From: CAZIWX01 sp964543125
Lineage (GTDB): Bacteria; Fidelibacterota; UBA8477
NCBI GenBank assembly: GCA_964543125.1
Contig: CAZIWX010000003.1
Span: 1-54,447 of the forward strand
Length of the DNA stretch: 54,447 nucleotides
Reading direction: 5' to 3'
Part shown: positions 8,360 to 17,269 of the stretch, piece after piece
Position numbering within the stretch: the stretch's first letter is position 1
Layout of the letters: each line of letters begins with the position of its first letter
Program-made: the position numbers and the translations under genes
Notes under the pieces: model-generated
Told to the model about the DNA's origin: nothing
Databases searched by the model: none
The model's input: the letters and a program-made list of their open reading frames with translations, nothing else

Positions 8360-9688
8360 ATGAATATGATAGACCCAAAAGTTCACACGGAGTCAGACCA
8401 GGGGGCTTTCCGTAAAATTTCCACCAATGACCTGGAAGCGAGGTTGGCGCAACCGGATGTCATGCTTTTGGATATCCGGCCGGTCGATGCCTTCAACGGC
8501 TGGGCCCTGCGGAATGAACCCCGGGGTGGCCATATTGCCGGAGCCAGGAGTCTGCCCGCCAAGTGGACCCGGTATTTGGACTGGTTTGAAATTGTACAGT
8601 CGAAGGGCATTACTCCGGACCGGCCGATTATTCTGTATGGGTATTATTCTGCGGAAACCGAAACCGTGGCGGTCCGATTTCAACAGGCCGGATTCAAAAA
8701 CATCCGGGTCTATCATGATTTTGTATCCGGTTGGTCATCCAATCCGGAATTGTCCATGGAACATTTAGCGCGCTATGAACAACTGGTACCGGCGGAATGG
8801 CTCAGGGCTTTACTAACCGGCGCAAATCCACCCGGTTTTACCGGGAGTAAGGTTGTGGTTTGCCATGCCCATTACCAGAATCCGGCGGATTATGAAACAC
8901 AGCATATTCCCGGAGCCATCGCCCTGGATACACTGGCCCTGGAATCACCGGTAACCTGGAATCGCCGGACCCCCGCCGAGCTTAAGCAGGCTTTGCAGGC
9001 TCTTGGCATTACCGCCACTACCACGGTCATTCTCTATGGCCGGTTTTCATATCCAAAATTTGAAGACCCCTTTCCGGGTAGCAGCGCCGGTCATCTCGGA
9101 GCGATTCGCTCCGCCGTGATTCTCATGTATGCCGGCGTCAAAGATGTTCGTGTGTTAAATGGTGGACTTCAGGCCTGGGAAGATGCCGGTTACGAATTAA
9201 CCACCGTTGAAACCAAACCGCGGCCGGTCCGGGAGTTTGGGACCGATATCCCCGGACGTCCCGCACTGATGATCGATCTCCCGGAAGCCAAGGCTTTGCT
9301 CCAAGCGGAAGATGGCGCTTTGGTAAGCGTGCGGAGCTGGCCGGAATTTACCGGTGAAACCAGCGGCTACCATTACATCGAGAAAAAAGGACGCATTCCA
9401 GGCGCTATTTTCGGTAATTGTGGCAGCGACGCGTATCACATGGAGAATTATCGGAATCCCGACCATACGACCCGTGAGTACCATGAAATTGCCCGGATGT
9501 GGGACGCAGTAGGTATCACACCTGATAAACGCATTGCTTTTTATTGTGGAACCGGCTGGCGCGGGAGTGAGGCTTTTTATAGTGCCTGGCTGATGGGGTG
9601 GCCCCGGGTAGCGGTTTTTGACGGGGGCTGGTTTGAATGGAGTAACGATCCGGCCAATCCCATTGAAAGCGGCTTGCCGGACGGGTGA
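8360..9688 (+). CDS. Three-domain rhodanese-like sulfurtransferase
   Basis: A 442-residue protein with three rhodanese-like domains (about 17-140, 160-282 and 300-435), each with its own HIPGA-like or equivalent strand and a C-terminal GG turn. Only the third has an active-site cysteine (FYCGTGWRGSEAF, near residue 395). The first (LYGYYSAET) and second (LYGRFSYPK) lack Cys in the loop and are probably structural or regulatory. Sulfur is expected to move as persulfide on the third domain. AGG sits just upstream of ATG 8360; an ATG six bases later has better spacing. The gene follows the Rieske-TPP gene by 81 bp and converges on sufE. Confidence 0.9.
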   Translation: MNMIDPKVHTESDQGAFRKISTNDLEARLAQPDVMLLDIRPVDAFNGWALRNEPRGGHIAGARSLPAKWTRYLDWFEIVQSKGITPDRPIILYGYYSAETETVAVRFQQAGFKNIRVYHDFVSGWSSNPELSMEHLARYEQLVPAEWLRALLTGANPPGFTGSKVVVCHAHYQNPADYETQHIPGAIALDTLALESPVTWNRRTPAELKQALQALGITATTTVILYGRFSYPKFEDPFPGSSAGHLGAIRSAVILMYAGVKDVRVLNGGLQAWEDAGYELTTVETKPRPVREFGTDIPGRPALMIDLPEAKALLQAEDGALVSVRSWPEFTGETSGYHYIEKKGRIPGAIFGNCGSDAYHMENYRNPDHTTREYHEIARMWDAVGITPDKRIAFYCGTGWRGSEAFYSAWLMGWPRVAVFDGGWFEWSNDPANPIESGLPDG

Positions 9689-9712
9689 TGCTGACACCGG
9701 CGGCCGGGTCAA

Positions 9713-10138
9713 CTAAGGCTCCGGATTAATACCTCCGGCCTGTAAGCGCTCAACCAGAGCCGCCAGTCCGTTGGAGCGCAGGGGTGACAGGTGTTCTTGG
9801 AGTCCGATCCGGTCCAGACAATACAACTTGGCCGTTTGGATGTCCTCCGGTGTGTGCCCGGAAAGAATTTTTACCAACAAGGCCGCGATGCCCTTAATAA
9901 TGGCGGCATCACACGCCACCTCAAAATACCGTTTTCCGGCTTTCAAATAGCTGCGCAGCCAGATTTGCGACTGACAGCCGCTGATTTGGTTTGCATGCGT
10001 CTTATACTGCGGATCCATGGGTGCTAAAGCCCGGCCCAGATCGATTAAATACTCGTATTTTCTTAGCCAGTCATCACCGAGGTTGGCGAAGATCTCAATA
10101 ATCGCGGCCTGTTTCTCATCAATCGTTATTTCCGTCAT
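9713..10138 (-). CDS. sufE: SufE family sulfur acceptor protein
   Basis: A 141-residue protein with the SufE signature: SGCQSQIWL holds the sulfur-accepting cysteine (C55), preceded by the DPQYKTHANQI segment. Length matches E. coli SufE (138). SufE takes persulfide sulfur from a cysteine desulfurase and passes it to Fe-S assembly. TAGGG sits a few bases upstream of the ATG. It faces the rhodanese gene tail to tail, so it is separately transcribed, but its presence fits a sulfur-transfer and Fe-S-rich locus. Confidence 0.92.
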   Translation of the reverse strand: MTEITIDEKQAAIIEIFANLGDDWLRKYEYLIDLGRALAPMDPQYKTHANQISGCQSQIWLRSYLKAGKRYFEVACDAAIIKGIAALLVKILSGHTPEDIQTAKLYCLDRIGLQEHLSPLRSNGLAALVERLQAGGINPEP

Positions 10139-10210
10139 TTTTTGCCCTACGGTTATGGCGCCAGCTTGAAAAATATTGCACCGCCTGATACCGGATGGTT
10201 CTAATATAAT

Positions 10211-10256
10211 TTCCGGATTGTACGGTTAACAAGCCCGTAGGCATTATTATCCGGAA
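10211..10256. promoter_or_regulatory. Nested inverted repeat upstream of sufE
   Basis: Outer arms TTCCGGAT/ATCCGGAA and inner arms TACGG/CCGTA are both perfect, about 70 bp upstream of the sufE start. It could be an operator or a leader hairpin; regulator unknown. Confidence 0.35.
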
Positions 10257-10376
10257 GCTGTACCAAGCGTGTGAAAACGATGACGGAAATGACGATTGGA
10301 TTCAACAGAGCCGGGGTAGCTACCTAACCACCGGAATTATTTATCCGGCGATTCCTAAAAAAACCGCATAACGAAT

Positions 10377-10419
10377 CTCCTCATCTAAAATCCGATCCCT
10401 ACGGCTTTTGGATGAGGAG
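10377..10419 (-). terminator. Long hairpin downstream of doxX
   Basis: Arms CTCCTCATCTAAAA and TTTTGGATGAGGAG pair over 14 positions with one G-T wobble, plus an inner CCG/CGG pair. It lies about 73 bp past the doxX stop. There is no U tract on the minus strand, so it may protect or process the 3' end rather than act as a classic intrinsic terminator. Confidence 0.45.
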
Positions 10420-10491
10420 TACCACACCTGCTACCGGGTTTTGGTTGAAAACGCGGCTCGGCAGGAAGGGTTTTATTGGTTAATCGGTGGC

Positions 10492-10890
10492 TTAGTCGGC
10501 CGGTAGGTTGGCGCTGTTGCCTTTAATAAGCAAGTAAAGCGAGACTGCCAGGATTAAAACCTGAAATTCCATCCCTTTACCCATGTTACCCATGCCCAGG
10601 TTGATGGAATTCCAGCCGTTGGCCCAATGCACCATACCAATGGCTCCCAGCATCACGATGGTAAAAAAGGCGCCAGCCACCCGGGTCGCCCAGTCCGGAC
10701 CAAATCCACCCCAGAGTAGCAGCAGGGCGCCAACTAGTTCGGCCAGAGCAACCATTATTACCAGGATGGCCGGCATATCCATCATACCCGGATTCATGAA
10801 CTTTGGAATACTGTGGTAGATAAAGGTCGCCGCCAAGGATAGGCGGATAAGCCAGTGTGCGTAACCTGAAAAACGATTCAGTGTTTCCAT
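10492..10890 (-). CDS. DoxX family membrane protein
   Basis: A 132-residue inner-membrane protein with four predicted transmembrane helices. The first helix contains the DoxX-type motif LIRLSLAATFIYHSIPKFMNP, with conserved Arg and Lys; a later segment (VALAELVGALLLLWGGF) carries the conserved Glu. AGGAG precedes the ATG. Its start overlaps the stop of the upstream thioredoxin-like gene by one base, so the two are translationally coupled. DoxX-like proteins are linked to thiosulfate:quinone oxidation and to thiol-redox partners in various bacteria; the partner here would be the CNSC protein. Confidence 0.85.
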   Translation of the reverse strand: METLNRFSGYAHWLIRLSLAATFIYHSIPKFMNPGMMDMPAILVIMVALAELVGALLLLWGGFGPDWATRVAGAFFTIVMLGAIGMVHWANGWNSINLGMGNMGKGMEFQVLILAVSLYLLIKGNSANLPAD

Positions 10891-11216
10891 TACTCTTCTC
10901 CTTTCAGAAGTATTTGAGGATCTCTATTTTTTTTAAAGCCATATTGGAATAACAGCTGCAATTCGCGTTCTAACCGGGGGACCTCGAAGCGGCCGTAACT
11001 CCAGAGACACCGGTCTATAAAAACGGCCGGCGTGATCACGGTCTGATAGAGGACCGGTACCGGTAGCTGATGGTCCAGATTGAAAATGACCGGCGCTAAT
11101 TCATAAGGCCGCAGGGCCAGCAGCACCTCTTCCAGAACCAGCTCACAGCTATTGCAATTATTACGAGTTACAACAACGATTCGATCAGTTTGGGTAGCAG
11201 GTGGTGATGATTCCAT
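10890..11216 (-). CDS. Thioredoxin/glutaredoxin-like protein
   Basis: A 108-residue protein with a redox motif C21-N-S-C24 directly after a beta strand (IVVVTRNN) and a cis-proline segment (ITPAVFI) in the position expected for a thioredoxin fold. There is no signal peptide, so it should act on the cytoplasmic side. The stop overlaps the doxX start by one base. The pair looks like a membrane/soluble thiol module, but the substrate is unknown. Confidence 0.75.
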   Translation of the reverse strand: MESSPPATQTDRIVVVTRNNCNSCELVLEEVLLALRPYELAPVIFNLDHQLPVPVLYQTVITPAVFIDRCLWSYGRFEVPRLERELQLLFQYGFKKNRDPQILLKGEE

Positions 11217-11302
11217 ATAGCGGTCAGTATAAGATCAATTGCAGACTGGTTCTGTCGCTAGCCCGACAAGTAATTACAATGCCGGAGTTGGAAAAATCGT
11301 GG

Positions 11303-11998
11303 CTAAGCGGGTAGTTGTTTTTTCAGCGTCTCCCGATCTTTCACCCACAAATATTGGCGCGTAAAATCAATGATCCCGGCGCGTTTTAATTCATTTAGAA
11401 CCTGATTAACCGTCTGCCGGCTGGTAGCGGTAATTTCACCGATTTCCTGATGCGTCAAAAAAGGCCGGACTTCCCACACATCCGTGAGATGACGGCCGAA
11501 CGAATCGACATGGCGCTCTAAAAACAGCAAGATGCGCTGACGGGAATCGCGGAAAACCAGATCCTCAATACGTCCCTCGATTTTCCGAATCCGGTCACCG
11601 ATAAACTGATTCACAGCCCGGTTCAGTGACGGGGTTTTATCGAGGAAATCCATAAAATCGGACTTATTAATAGCACAAATTATCGCCGGTTCTATGGTCT
11701 CCGCCATATTTCCATGTTGCTGCTGACCCATGAGGGCGCTCTCGCCGAAAATTTCACCCGGACCGATGATTTGAATGGTGACGGCCTGCCCGTCTTCCGA
11801 CAAGCGGGAGATTTTCACCTTGCCCTCTTTTAGAAAATAGATGGTATCGTTAGTGGATTCCGGGAAAAATATTACCTGATTCTTACGACTGTGGCTCATG
11901 TGACTGTTTTTATTCAGTTCCATTACCGCCTCGTGGGGCAATTCTTTGAACAGATTAAAATTTTCCAGGTACCAGAGCTTGGTTTTTGTCTGTGTCAT
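11303..11998 (-). CDS. Crp/Fnr family transcriptional regulator
   Basis: A 231-residue regulator. Residues about 12-130 form a cyclic-nucleotide-binding jelly roll (IYFLKEGKVKISR, GPGEIFGESALMG). Residues about 150-225 form the winged helix, with the recognition helix in THQEIGEITATSRQTVNQVL. The GEIFGESAL phosphate-binding cassette keeps the Glu but lacks the R-S pair typical of cAMP-binding Crp, and there are no N-terminal Fnr cysteines, so the effector is open. It lies upstream of the thioredoxin-doxX pair on the same strand and may control it. Confidence 0.88.
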   Translation of the reverse strand: MTQTKTKLWYLENFNLFKELPHEAVMELNKNSHMSHSRKNQVIFFPESTNDTIYFLKEGKVKISRLSEDGQAVTIQIIGPGEIFGESALMGQQQHGNMAETIEPAIICAINKSDFMDFLDKTPSLNRAVNQFIGDRIRKIEGRIEDLVFRDSRQRILLFLERHVDSFGRHLTDVWEVRPFLTHQEIGEITATSRQTVNQVLNELKRAGIIDFTRQYLWVKDRETLKKQLPA

Positions 11999-12203
11999 TG
12001 TTCACCCATTTCAGTTGATCCGGTTGACCCAAATATTCATTTCAGGATATTAATCGTAATATACATAGACCTGCTCCAATACTATACTTTAATATTGTTT
12101 GGTATCCGGATAAACAGCTTCGGCTGCAATTCAGCGTTTTGGTTAATGAAACCGGAACGAACGGCGAATCGGTCAAAAAGGCACCCTGCGCGGGTGGCTC
12201 CGG

Positions 12204-12944
12204 TCAACTCAGCTTTAAAATAGGGGTTTCCGTGAAAATGGGTTGAGCGGGCAAATCCAGGGCGGTGTATAACGTTGGTGGAATGCCGATATCAGCGAGG
12301 TAGAGGTCGCCACGGTACCGGCGGCCGGCGCTGCCGGTCAAACCGGTTTTGGGCAGGGCTAATGTCAGCGTCGCGGAGGCTTTGATGCACGGTCGGCCCG
12401 GTTTCCCCGTCGTTGCATCAAGTCCGGACGGAATATCCAGCGCCAGCACGGGAATTTGCATAGTATTGATTGCCAGGATAGCCTGGCGTACAGTTCCATA
12501 CGGATTACCCGTGGCGTTGTATCCCAGGACTGAGTCAATGATGAGTTGAGCCTGGGCCAGGCAAGCCGATCGTTCGGCAGCATCCCATTGAAGCACCCGC
12601 ACCGGTAGTTTGGTCAATGTCAGCAAACGGGCGCGGAGTACGGGTCTCAGCGCTTCCATCGCCGGGGTGAGAATCACCGTTACCCGAGCACCCCAGTTCG
12701 ATAAATACCGGGCTGCTACCAAGCCTCCGCCCCCATTGTTACCGGGTCCTATCACCAGGGTAATCCTGGCCTCGGCAGGATTCAGGGAATGGTGTTGCCT
12801 CAGTCGCGTAAAGGCCAGACTTGCCAAATGGCGGCCGGCGTTTTCCATCATCTGTTCCAGTCCGATTTGATAGGTCTCCAGCATAAGCTGATCGACCAAC
12901 GCCATTTGCTTAGCCGAGATGGACGGAATAGGGTTGCTTTTCAT
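12204..12944 (-). CDS. nnrE: NAD(P)H-hydrate epimerase (YjeF N-terminal domain)
   Basis: A 246-residue protein starting at the ATG at 12944. The open frame runs further upstream but that part overlaps the neighbouring gene and lacks similarity. It is a stand-alone YjeF-N domain, which epimerises damaged R-NAD(P)HX so that a dehydratase can repair it. Visible motifs are GPGNN at 66-70 and ALDIPSGLDATTG. The normally near-invariant GNNGGDG reads GNNGGGG, with Asp replaced by Gly at residue 73. The fused C-terminal dehydratase (NnrD) is absent here. Ribosome site is weak. Confidence 0.82.
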   Translation of the reverse strand: MKSNPIPSISAKQMALVDQLMLETYQIGLEQMMENAGRHLASLAFTRLRQHHSLNPAEARITLVIGPGNNGGGGLVAARYLSNWGARVTVILTPAMEALRPVLRARLLTLTKLPVRVLQWDAAERSACLAQAQLIIDSVLGYNATGNPYGTVRQAILAINTMQIPVLALDIPSGLDATTGKPGRPCIKASATLTLALPKTGLTGSAGRRYRGDLYLADIGIPPTLYTALDLPAQPIFTETPILKLS

Positions 12945-13053
12945 GTTAGCGTGTTTATTGCCTGAGCGTGTTTTTATTTCTACAGGATATCTGATCTCCC
13001 GGAACGCCGCACCGGAGCGTTGATTTTCCCCAGTCTCCGTCGGCCGGGTGTTT

Positions 13054-13626
13054 CTAGCGGGTCGTTTTTTCAAAATCCGGTTCAAGCTCAAGGCCGAAGG
13101 CCAATACATTGCGGTTGACAAAATTGAAGTAATTGATGGTCAGAATTAGATGAAGAATCTGTTCATCGGAAAAATCATGGTCTTTCAATTGGTGAATATC
13201 CTCATCCGAGATTTGGCTGGGAGACAGGGTGACCTTCACCGCCAACATGAGCGCGTAAAGAATCCGGTGTTCCAACTGCTTTGCAAGCACCCCCCAATAC
13301 TGTTTCTGAAGCGCCTCCAACAGAGAATCATCCCGCACCCAGCGCTTTAAGGGTACGCTATGATGTTGGACGCAATAGTCGCACTGGTTGGCTCCGCTTA
13401 CGATGACCGCCACCATTTCCAGCAACTTCCGGGACAGGCCGGTCGCTTTGGAAAGATCAAACATCAAGGTTTTGTACAGGTTAAAATGATCTTCCAGCGT
13501 TTGCGGCAAAAGCGAATGGATTTTCAGGACATTGGACACACCACCCCGGATCCCGGCAATCCGGGCATATAATGCTGCTAGATTACCCGTTGCCTCGGTT
13601 TCGGATATCATACGAATATAGGCCAT
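13054..13626 (-). CDS. AhpD/carboxymuconolactone-decarboxylase-like peroxidase family protein
   Basis: A 190-residue all-helical protein. I chose the ATG at 13626 because AAGGAG sits 7 bp upstream, although the frame is open to 13656. The C82-x2-C85 motif followed by H88/H89 (CDYCVQHH) is the AhpD-type redox centre. Family members are alkylhydroperoxidases working with thiol partners. The gene precedes nnrE on the same strand with about 110 bp between, so the two may form a small oxidative-damage operon. Confidence 0.82.
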   Translation of the reverse strand: MAYIRMISETEATGNLAALYARIAGIRGGVSNVLKIHSLLPQTLEDHFNLYKTLMFDLSKATGLSRKLLEMVAVIVSGANQCDYCVQHHSVPLKRWVRDDSLLEALQKQYWGVLAKQLEHRILYALMLAVKVTLSPSQISDEDIHQLKDHDFSDEQILHLILTINYFNFVNRNVLAFGLELEPDFEKTTR

Positions 13627-13873
13627 CTTATTTTCTCCTTTCCCTTGGATAAACAATCATGCTTAAGTTAAAGATAATCATCTTGTTCACCAGGAATGTC
13701 GCGAATCGGACATTGGACTGAATTGACCCGGCCCGGATTAAAGTGCAAAAGCACGGGCGGTAAAAACCGATTCACCTGGATTACCCAACCACTCAAATTG
13801 TCCGCCCCAAGACAGCTTTAGTCCACGCCTCACCGGTAATTATTTCACAAACAAAAGAATGGAGAAATTGACT

Positions 13874-14437
13874 ATGAACAAAAAAATGAACCCGAGACTA
13901 ACCCAAAACCTGAAAACCGTATTTGCCATGCTGGTTCTGGCGCCGGCGCTTAGCTGGGCGGGGATTACTATTAATGCCGGCAACGGGACCCTGGAGGGAC
14001 AAGGTCATGCCCGTACGCACAATTTCCCGGTCATCGCCAAACAATTCACCATAACCATTAGCGACCCGGATAACAGTGGTTCAAGGTCAATTCAGGTAAG
14101 CTTGAAAGTCAAAGAGCTGACTACCAATAATTTTTTGCGAAATGCTCACATGCGGATGGCCGTGTTCAATGGAGATTATCCCGAAATTACCTACACGGCA
14201 TCTCTGAACCTGACCGTGATCCAGGCCGGCGAGTACGTTCTCAACGGCACGTTGACCATCAACGGTAAAGCCCGGCCCTATCCCTTGAAAATCAACCTGC
14301 AACCAACCGGTTCCCAGTGGCATGCCACCGGTGAATTTCTTATTAAGCTCACTGATTTTGATATTGCCTTGCCCGGGATGGGTCCCATGAAGGTTCTGGA
14401 TAAGGTCAATCTGAATCTGGATGTAACCTTTTCCTGA
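13874..14437 (+). CDS. YceI-like periplasmic protein
   Basis: A 187-residue exported protein. GGAG lies 9 bp before the ATG at 13874, so I prefer this start over 13859. A signal peptide (about residues 1-30, VFAMLVLAPALSWA) is followed by a beta-rich domain resembling YceI: an alternating beta pattern with SLKVKELTTNN, YTASLNLTVIQ and a terminal FDIALPGMG. YceI proteins are lipocalin-like carriers of isoprenoids or other lipids. Single gene divergent from the AhpD-like gene, followed by a terminator. Confidence 0.7.
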   Translation: MNKKMNPRLTQNLKTVFAMLVLAPALSWAGITINAGNGTLEGQGHARTHNFPVIAKQFTITISDPDNSGSRSIQVSLKVKELTTNNFLRNAHMRMAVFNGDYPEITYTASLNLTVIQAGEYVLNGTLTINGKARPYPLKINLQPTGSQWHATGEFLIKLTDFDIALPGMGPMKVLDKVNLNLDVTFS

Positions 14438-14471
14438 TTCCCGGATTATCGACTCAAACATCCTCCTCATA

Positions 14472-14527
14472 CCCCTGTTCCACGGATCGGCAATGTCAGA
14501 TTGTTAACCCGGAGCAGGGGTTTTAAA
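14472..14527 (+). terminator. Rho-independent terminator after the YceI-like gene
   Basis: Arms CCCCTGTTCC and GGAGCAGGGG pair with one G-T wobble, enclose a 29-nt loop and are followed by TTTTAAATTTT. The loop is long, but position and T-rich tail fit a terminator. Confidence 0.55.
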
Positions 14528-14733
14528 TTTTACTACGATTTTTCCGAAGAGCTCTCCCGCTGGGGTTGAACGCACGGCCGGATTTTGCATGCAAGGAGCG
14601 ATCCCGGACCCCACGGTGTAAAAACAAAATGTGACGCTATCCAAACGACCTAGGCTCAAATTCCTTATATTTCTGATATGGCCGGGTATATTCGGTACAA
14701 GTAAAGTTTATCCGCTCCGGATTGGAAAACTAA

Positions 14734-15891
14734 ATGACGGTAACCCGGCGAACCCCAACTCCTTCGAATCAAATTAATCACCTGATTGAGCGAGCGACCC
14801 GGAATCCGGCCATCGCTAAAAAGCTAACGGCTCTGTTTCAAACCTCAGACGCTACCGGCCTGGATTACCTGCAACCTTACGACCTTGCCGACACTTGGGG
14901 AACGGCTCGCCAGGAAACACTGGAAGCCTTTATTCGTGGCAGCCGGGACGGATTATTTACCTTGCACTGGCAATCGCATTGCCCGTATTGTGGACACACG
15001 GCGGACCAGCACACTAAAATCGTCGATTTACCCTCCGAAAATCAATGCTCGGTCTGCCATGGGGATTATGCCAACTACCTCGATGAAACCGTGGAAGTTT
15101 CATTTTCAGTCACCCCCAAATACCGGCCCGCGCGGGTCATTTATCCCGCTGGTGTTAGCTCAAATAAACAACCCGGACATGAGAATCAACGCCAATCACC
15201 TCACCCTAATACGGTTAGGGTTACCGGTAAGGATTGCCTGTTGTTGCCGTTGTTTCAGAAGGTTTTTAAAGACCAGACCCTGTCCGAACACCAATCCTTG
15301 AATATCCGCCATATGACGATCCTGTTTACGGATATCATCGGATCGACGGCAATCTATAATGAATTCGGCGACGTTCCCGCCTTCAAAGCGGTCCGGAATC
15401 ACTTCCGTCTCTTACGCCGGGCAGTGGAAAATCACCATGGGGTGATCGTTAAAACCATCGGCGATGCCGTGATGGCCGTTTTTAACGATGATTTTGATGC
15501 GGTAAATTCAGCGTTCGCAGCTCTTAAACTGTTCCCTTACAATCATCCCGAGCAGATATTTCAACTGGACATTAAGCTGGGCATTCACACCGGCTCAACC
15601 ATCGCGGTTAACCTGAACGAACAGATCGATTATTTTGGTACAACGGTGAATGTGGCGGCCCGGGTCCAGGCACTCGCCAGCGGGGGTGAGCTGGTTTTAT
15701 CCGAACCGGTCTTTACCCGCTTAAAAGCTCATCTGGATGCGGCTGGATATGGCCGGTATGTCCAAAAGGAACGGGTGTTGGTTAAGGGGTTACCCCGGGA
15801 GTTGGAAATTTATCGGATTGATGTCCAGTCCCTCCGATCAAACCCAGAAAATTTGCGCTTTCATTTCGAGCCGAACGATTCGACTGAATAA
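14734..15891 (+). CDS. Class III adenylate/guanylate cyclase with N-terminal zinc-ribbon-like domain
   Basis: A 385-residue cytoplasmic protein. Residues about 1-165 resemble the DUF5939 region found before many bacterial cyclases and hold two cysteine pairs, C83-x2-C86 and C105-x2-C108, probably a zinc ribbon. Residues about 190-375 form a class III cyclase domain: metal-binding D200 in ILFTDIIGS, a second Asp in KTIGDAVMAVF, and the transition-state Asn/Arg in TVNVAARVQA. All catalytic positions appear intact. The product is probably cAMP and could serve the Crp-family protein at 11303. It ends 13 bp before the convergent LptF/G gene. Confidence 0.85.
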   Translation: MTVTRRTPTPSNQINHLIERATRNPAIAKKLTALFQTSDATGLDYLQPYDLADTWGTARQETLEAFIRGSRDGLFTLHWQSHCPYCGHTADQHTKIVDLPSENQCSVCHGDYANYLDETVEVSFSVTPKYRPARVIYPAGVSSNKQPGHENQRQSPHPNTVRVTGKDCLLLPLFQKVFKDQTLSEHQSLNIRHMTILFTDIIGSTAIYNEFGDVPAFKAVRNHFRLLRRAVENHHGVIVKTIGDAVMAVFNDDFDAVNSAFAALKLFPYNHPEQIFQLDIKLGIHTGSTIAVNLNEQIDYFGTTVNVAARVQALASGGELVLSEPVFTRLKAHLDAAGYGRYVQKERVLVKGLPRELEIYRIDVQSLRSNPENLRFHFEPNDSTE

Positions 15892-15904
15892 GATAAGAGT
15901 AGAT

Positions 15905-17269
15905 TTATTTTGCGCTGCTCGACTTAATTTTCCGGCGTTTCCAATAGCGCGCCCAATCCACCGAAAGCACCCGCCGCTCCCGCATGGCCTGATAACTGAT
16001 CCAGAGTCCCACCAGGCCCATGACGATATTGGGCAGCCACATGGACATGAAGGGTGTAATAATCAAGCGGTCGGCCAGTTCCTCTCCGGCGATCAAAAAA
16101 GCCCAGTAAATGAAGAACATCCCGATGGCCACGCCCAGGGTCCAGGACGATTTACGCGTCATGATGCCCAGGGGTGCACCGATGAGCACAAAGACGAGAC
16201 AGGCGACCGGCAAGGCGAATTTCTTGTGAATTTCCACCCACAGCCGGTTAATCTGTTTTAAATAGCTTTCCCGAATGCGCGTCTCACTGGTGATTTTGTC
16301 AATCGTTCGATTCCAACCCCGCGCCTGCCGCACATCAGGTTGGTCGAACCGGACAGACCGGCGTTTAACCGTATCCAACCAGGCGGCAATGGAAACCAGG
16401 GAATCACCATCTGCGGCCAGCGCACTATTTTTATAAATAATTCTGATTCTGCGATCAATCTGAGCGATGGATGCCTTATAATTTTTAATCTTGTCCAGCA
16501 TCATACCGGAGGACATTTCACGATCTCCCCGGGAAGCGGTGTTGGTACGTTTCAACTGCATATTACTCACCGGGATCGACAAGCGCGTGGAATCAAATTT
16601 CTCCCGCCGGTAATCCTCCGGATTATTCATGCCCAACATGTGTTTTTCGCCATTGTATAGGGAGATCAATATTTTCTCACCCTGAACCTCGAGACGACCG
16701 GATTCGGCATAAATAGAAATCTGCTGCTGGTCACCGGTTTTTGAAAAAATGACGATCTTTTTCAGTCCCGTGGGCGTGACCTCGTTCACCCGCAGCGTAT
16801 ATTGAGGCAGATCATCGATGAAATAACCCGGAGTTATGTCCAGATCCGGCCGTTTGCGATAGATAGCGCCACCCAGCAACCGCGCCCGATGATTCAGATC
16901 CGGTAAAATCGCATTATTGAAATAAATCGTGAACAGGGCGATCATAGTGGCAAATATCAATGCGGGCCGCAAAATGCGCGGTAACGCAATTCCACCGGAA
17001 CGCAGGGCGGTAATTTCGTGATCGGAAGCCATGCGGCCGTAAGCCATGAGGACCGCTATCAGCACCGACATGGGGATGGCCAGGGCCAGCATCCAGGCCA
17101 GATTGAGTCCGATGAATTCCAAAACGACCAGAACTCCCAGGCCTTTGCCCAGGATTCTGTCCATGGAGCGGATCAGGAAATTGACCAGAAAAATGAAGGT
17201 GAGAATCAGAAGGGAATAGGTGAAGGGGGTGAACAATTCCCGGAGGATATAGCGGTCAAGTCTTTTCAC
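15905..17269 (-). CDS. LptF/LptG family lipopolysaccharide export permease
   Basis: A 454-residue inner-membrane protein with a GTG start (MKRLDRYILRELFTPF). Transmembrane helices lie near residues 14-35, 50-75 and 95-120, then a periplasmic beta-jellyroll part (about 130-330), then three more helices from about 355. This is the YjgP/YjgQ plan: a permease half of the LptBFG ABC transporter that lifts LPS from the inner membrane. It is about 90 residues longer than E. coli LptF because of a charged, helical insertion (about 245-340). The sequence alone does not decide between LptF and LptG. Confidence 0.88.
   Translation of the reverse strand: MKRLDRYILRELFTPFTYSLLILTFIFLVNFLIRSMDRILGKGLGVLVVLEFIGLNLAWMLALAIPMSVLIAVLMAYGRMASDHEITALRSGGIALPRILRPALIFATMIALFTIYFNNAILPDLNHRARLLGGAIYRKRPDLDITPGYFIDDLPQYTLRVNEVTPTGLKKIVIFSKTGDQQQISIYAESGRLEVQGEKILISLYNGEKHMLGMNNPEDYRREKFDSTRLSIPVSNMQLKRTNTASRGDREMSSGMMLDKIKNYKASIAQIDRRIRIIYKNSALAADGDSLVSIAAWLDTVKRRSVRFDQPDVRQARGWNRTIDKITSETRIRESYLKQINRLWVEIHKKFALPVACLVFVLIGAPLGIMTRKSSWTLGVAIGMFFIYWAFLIAGEELADRLIITPFMSMWLPNIVMGLVGLWISYQAMRERRVLSVDWARYWKRRKIKSSSAK

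Larger units (their letters stand above)
10139..10491. other. Non-coding gap with two inverted repeats
   Basis: The 353-bp gap between sufE and doxX (both minus strand) has no supportable ORF. It holds the two inverted repeats listed separately at 10211-10256 and 10377-10419. Confidence 0.6.

Noticed and set aside
15737..16261. 174-codon plus-strand frame over the cyclase and LptF/G junction
   Set aside because: It runs opposite the LptF/G gene and across the cyclase end; composition is that of an antisense frame.
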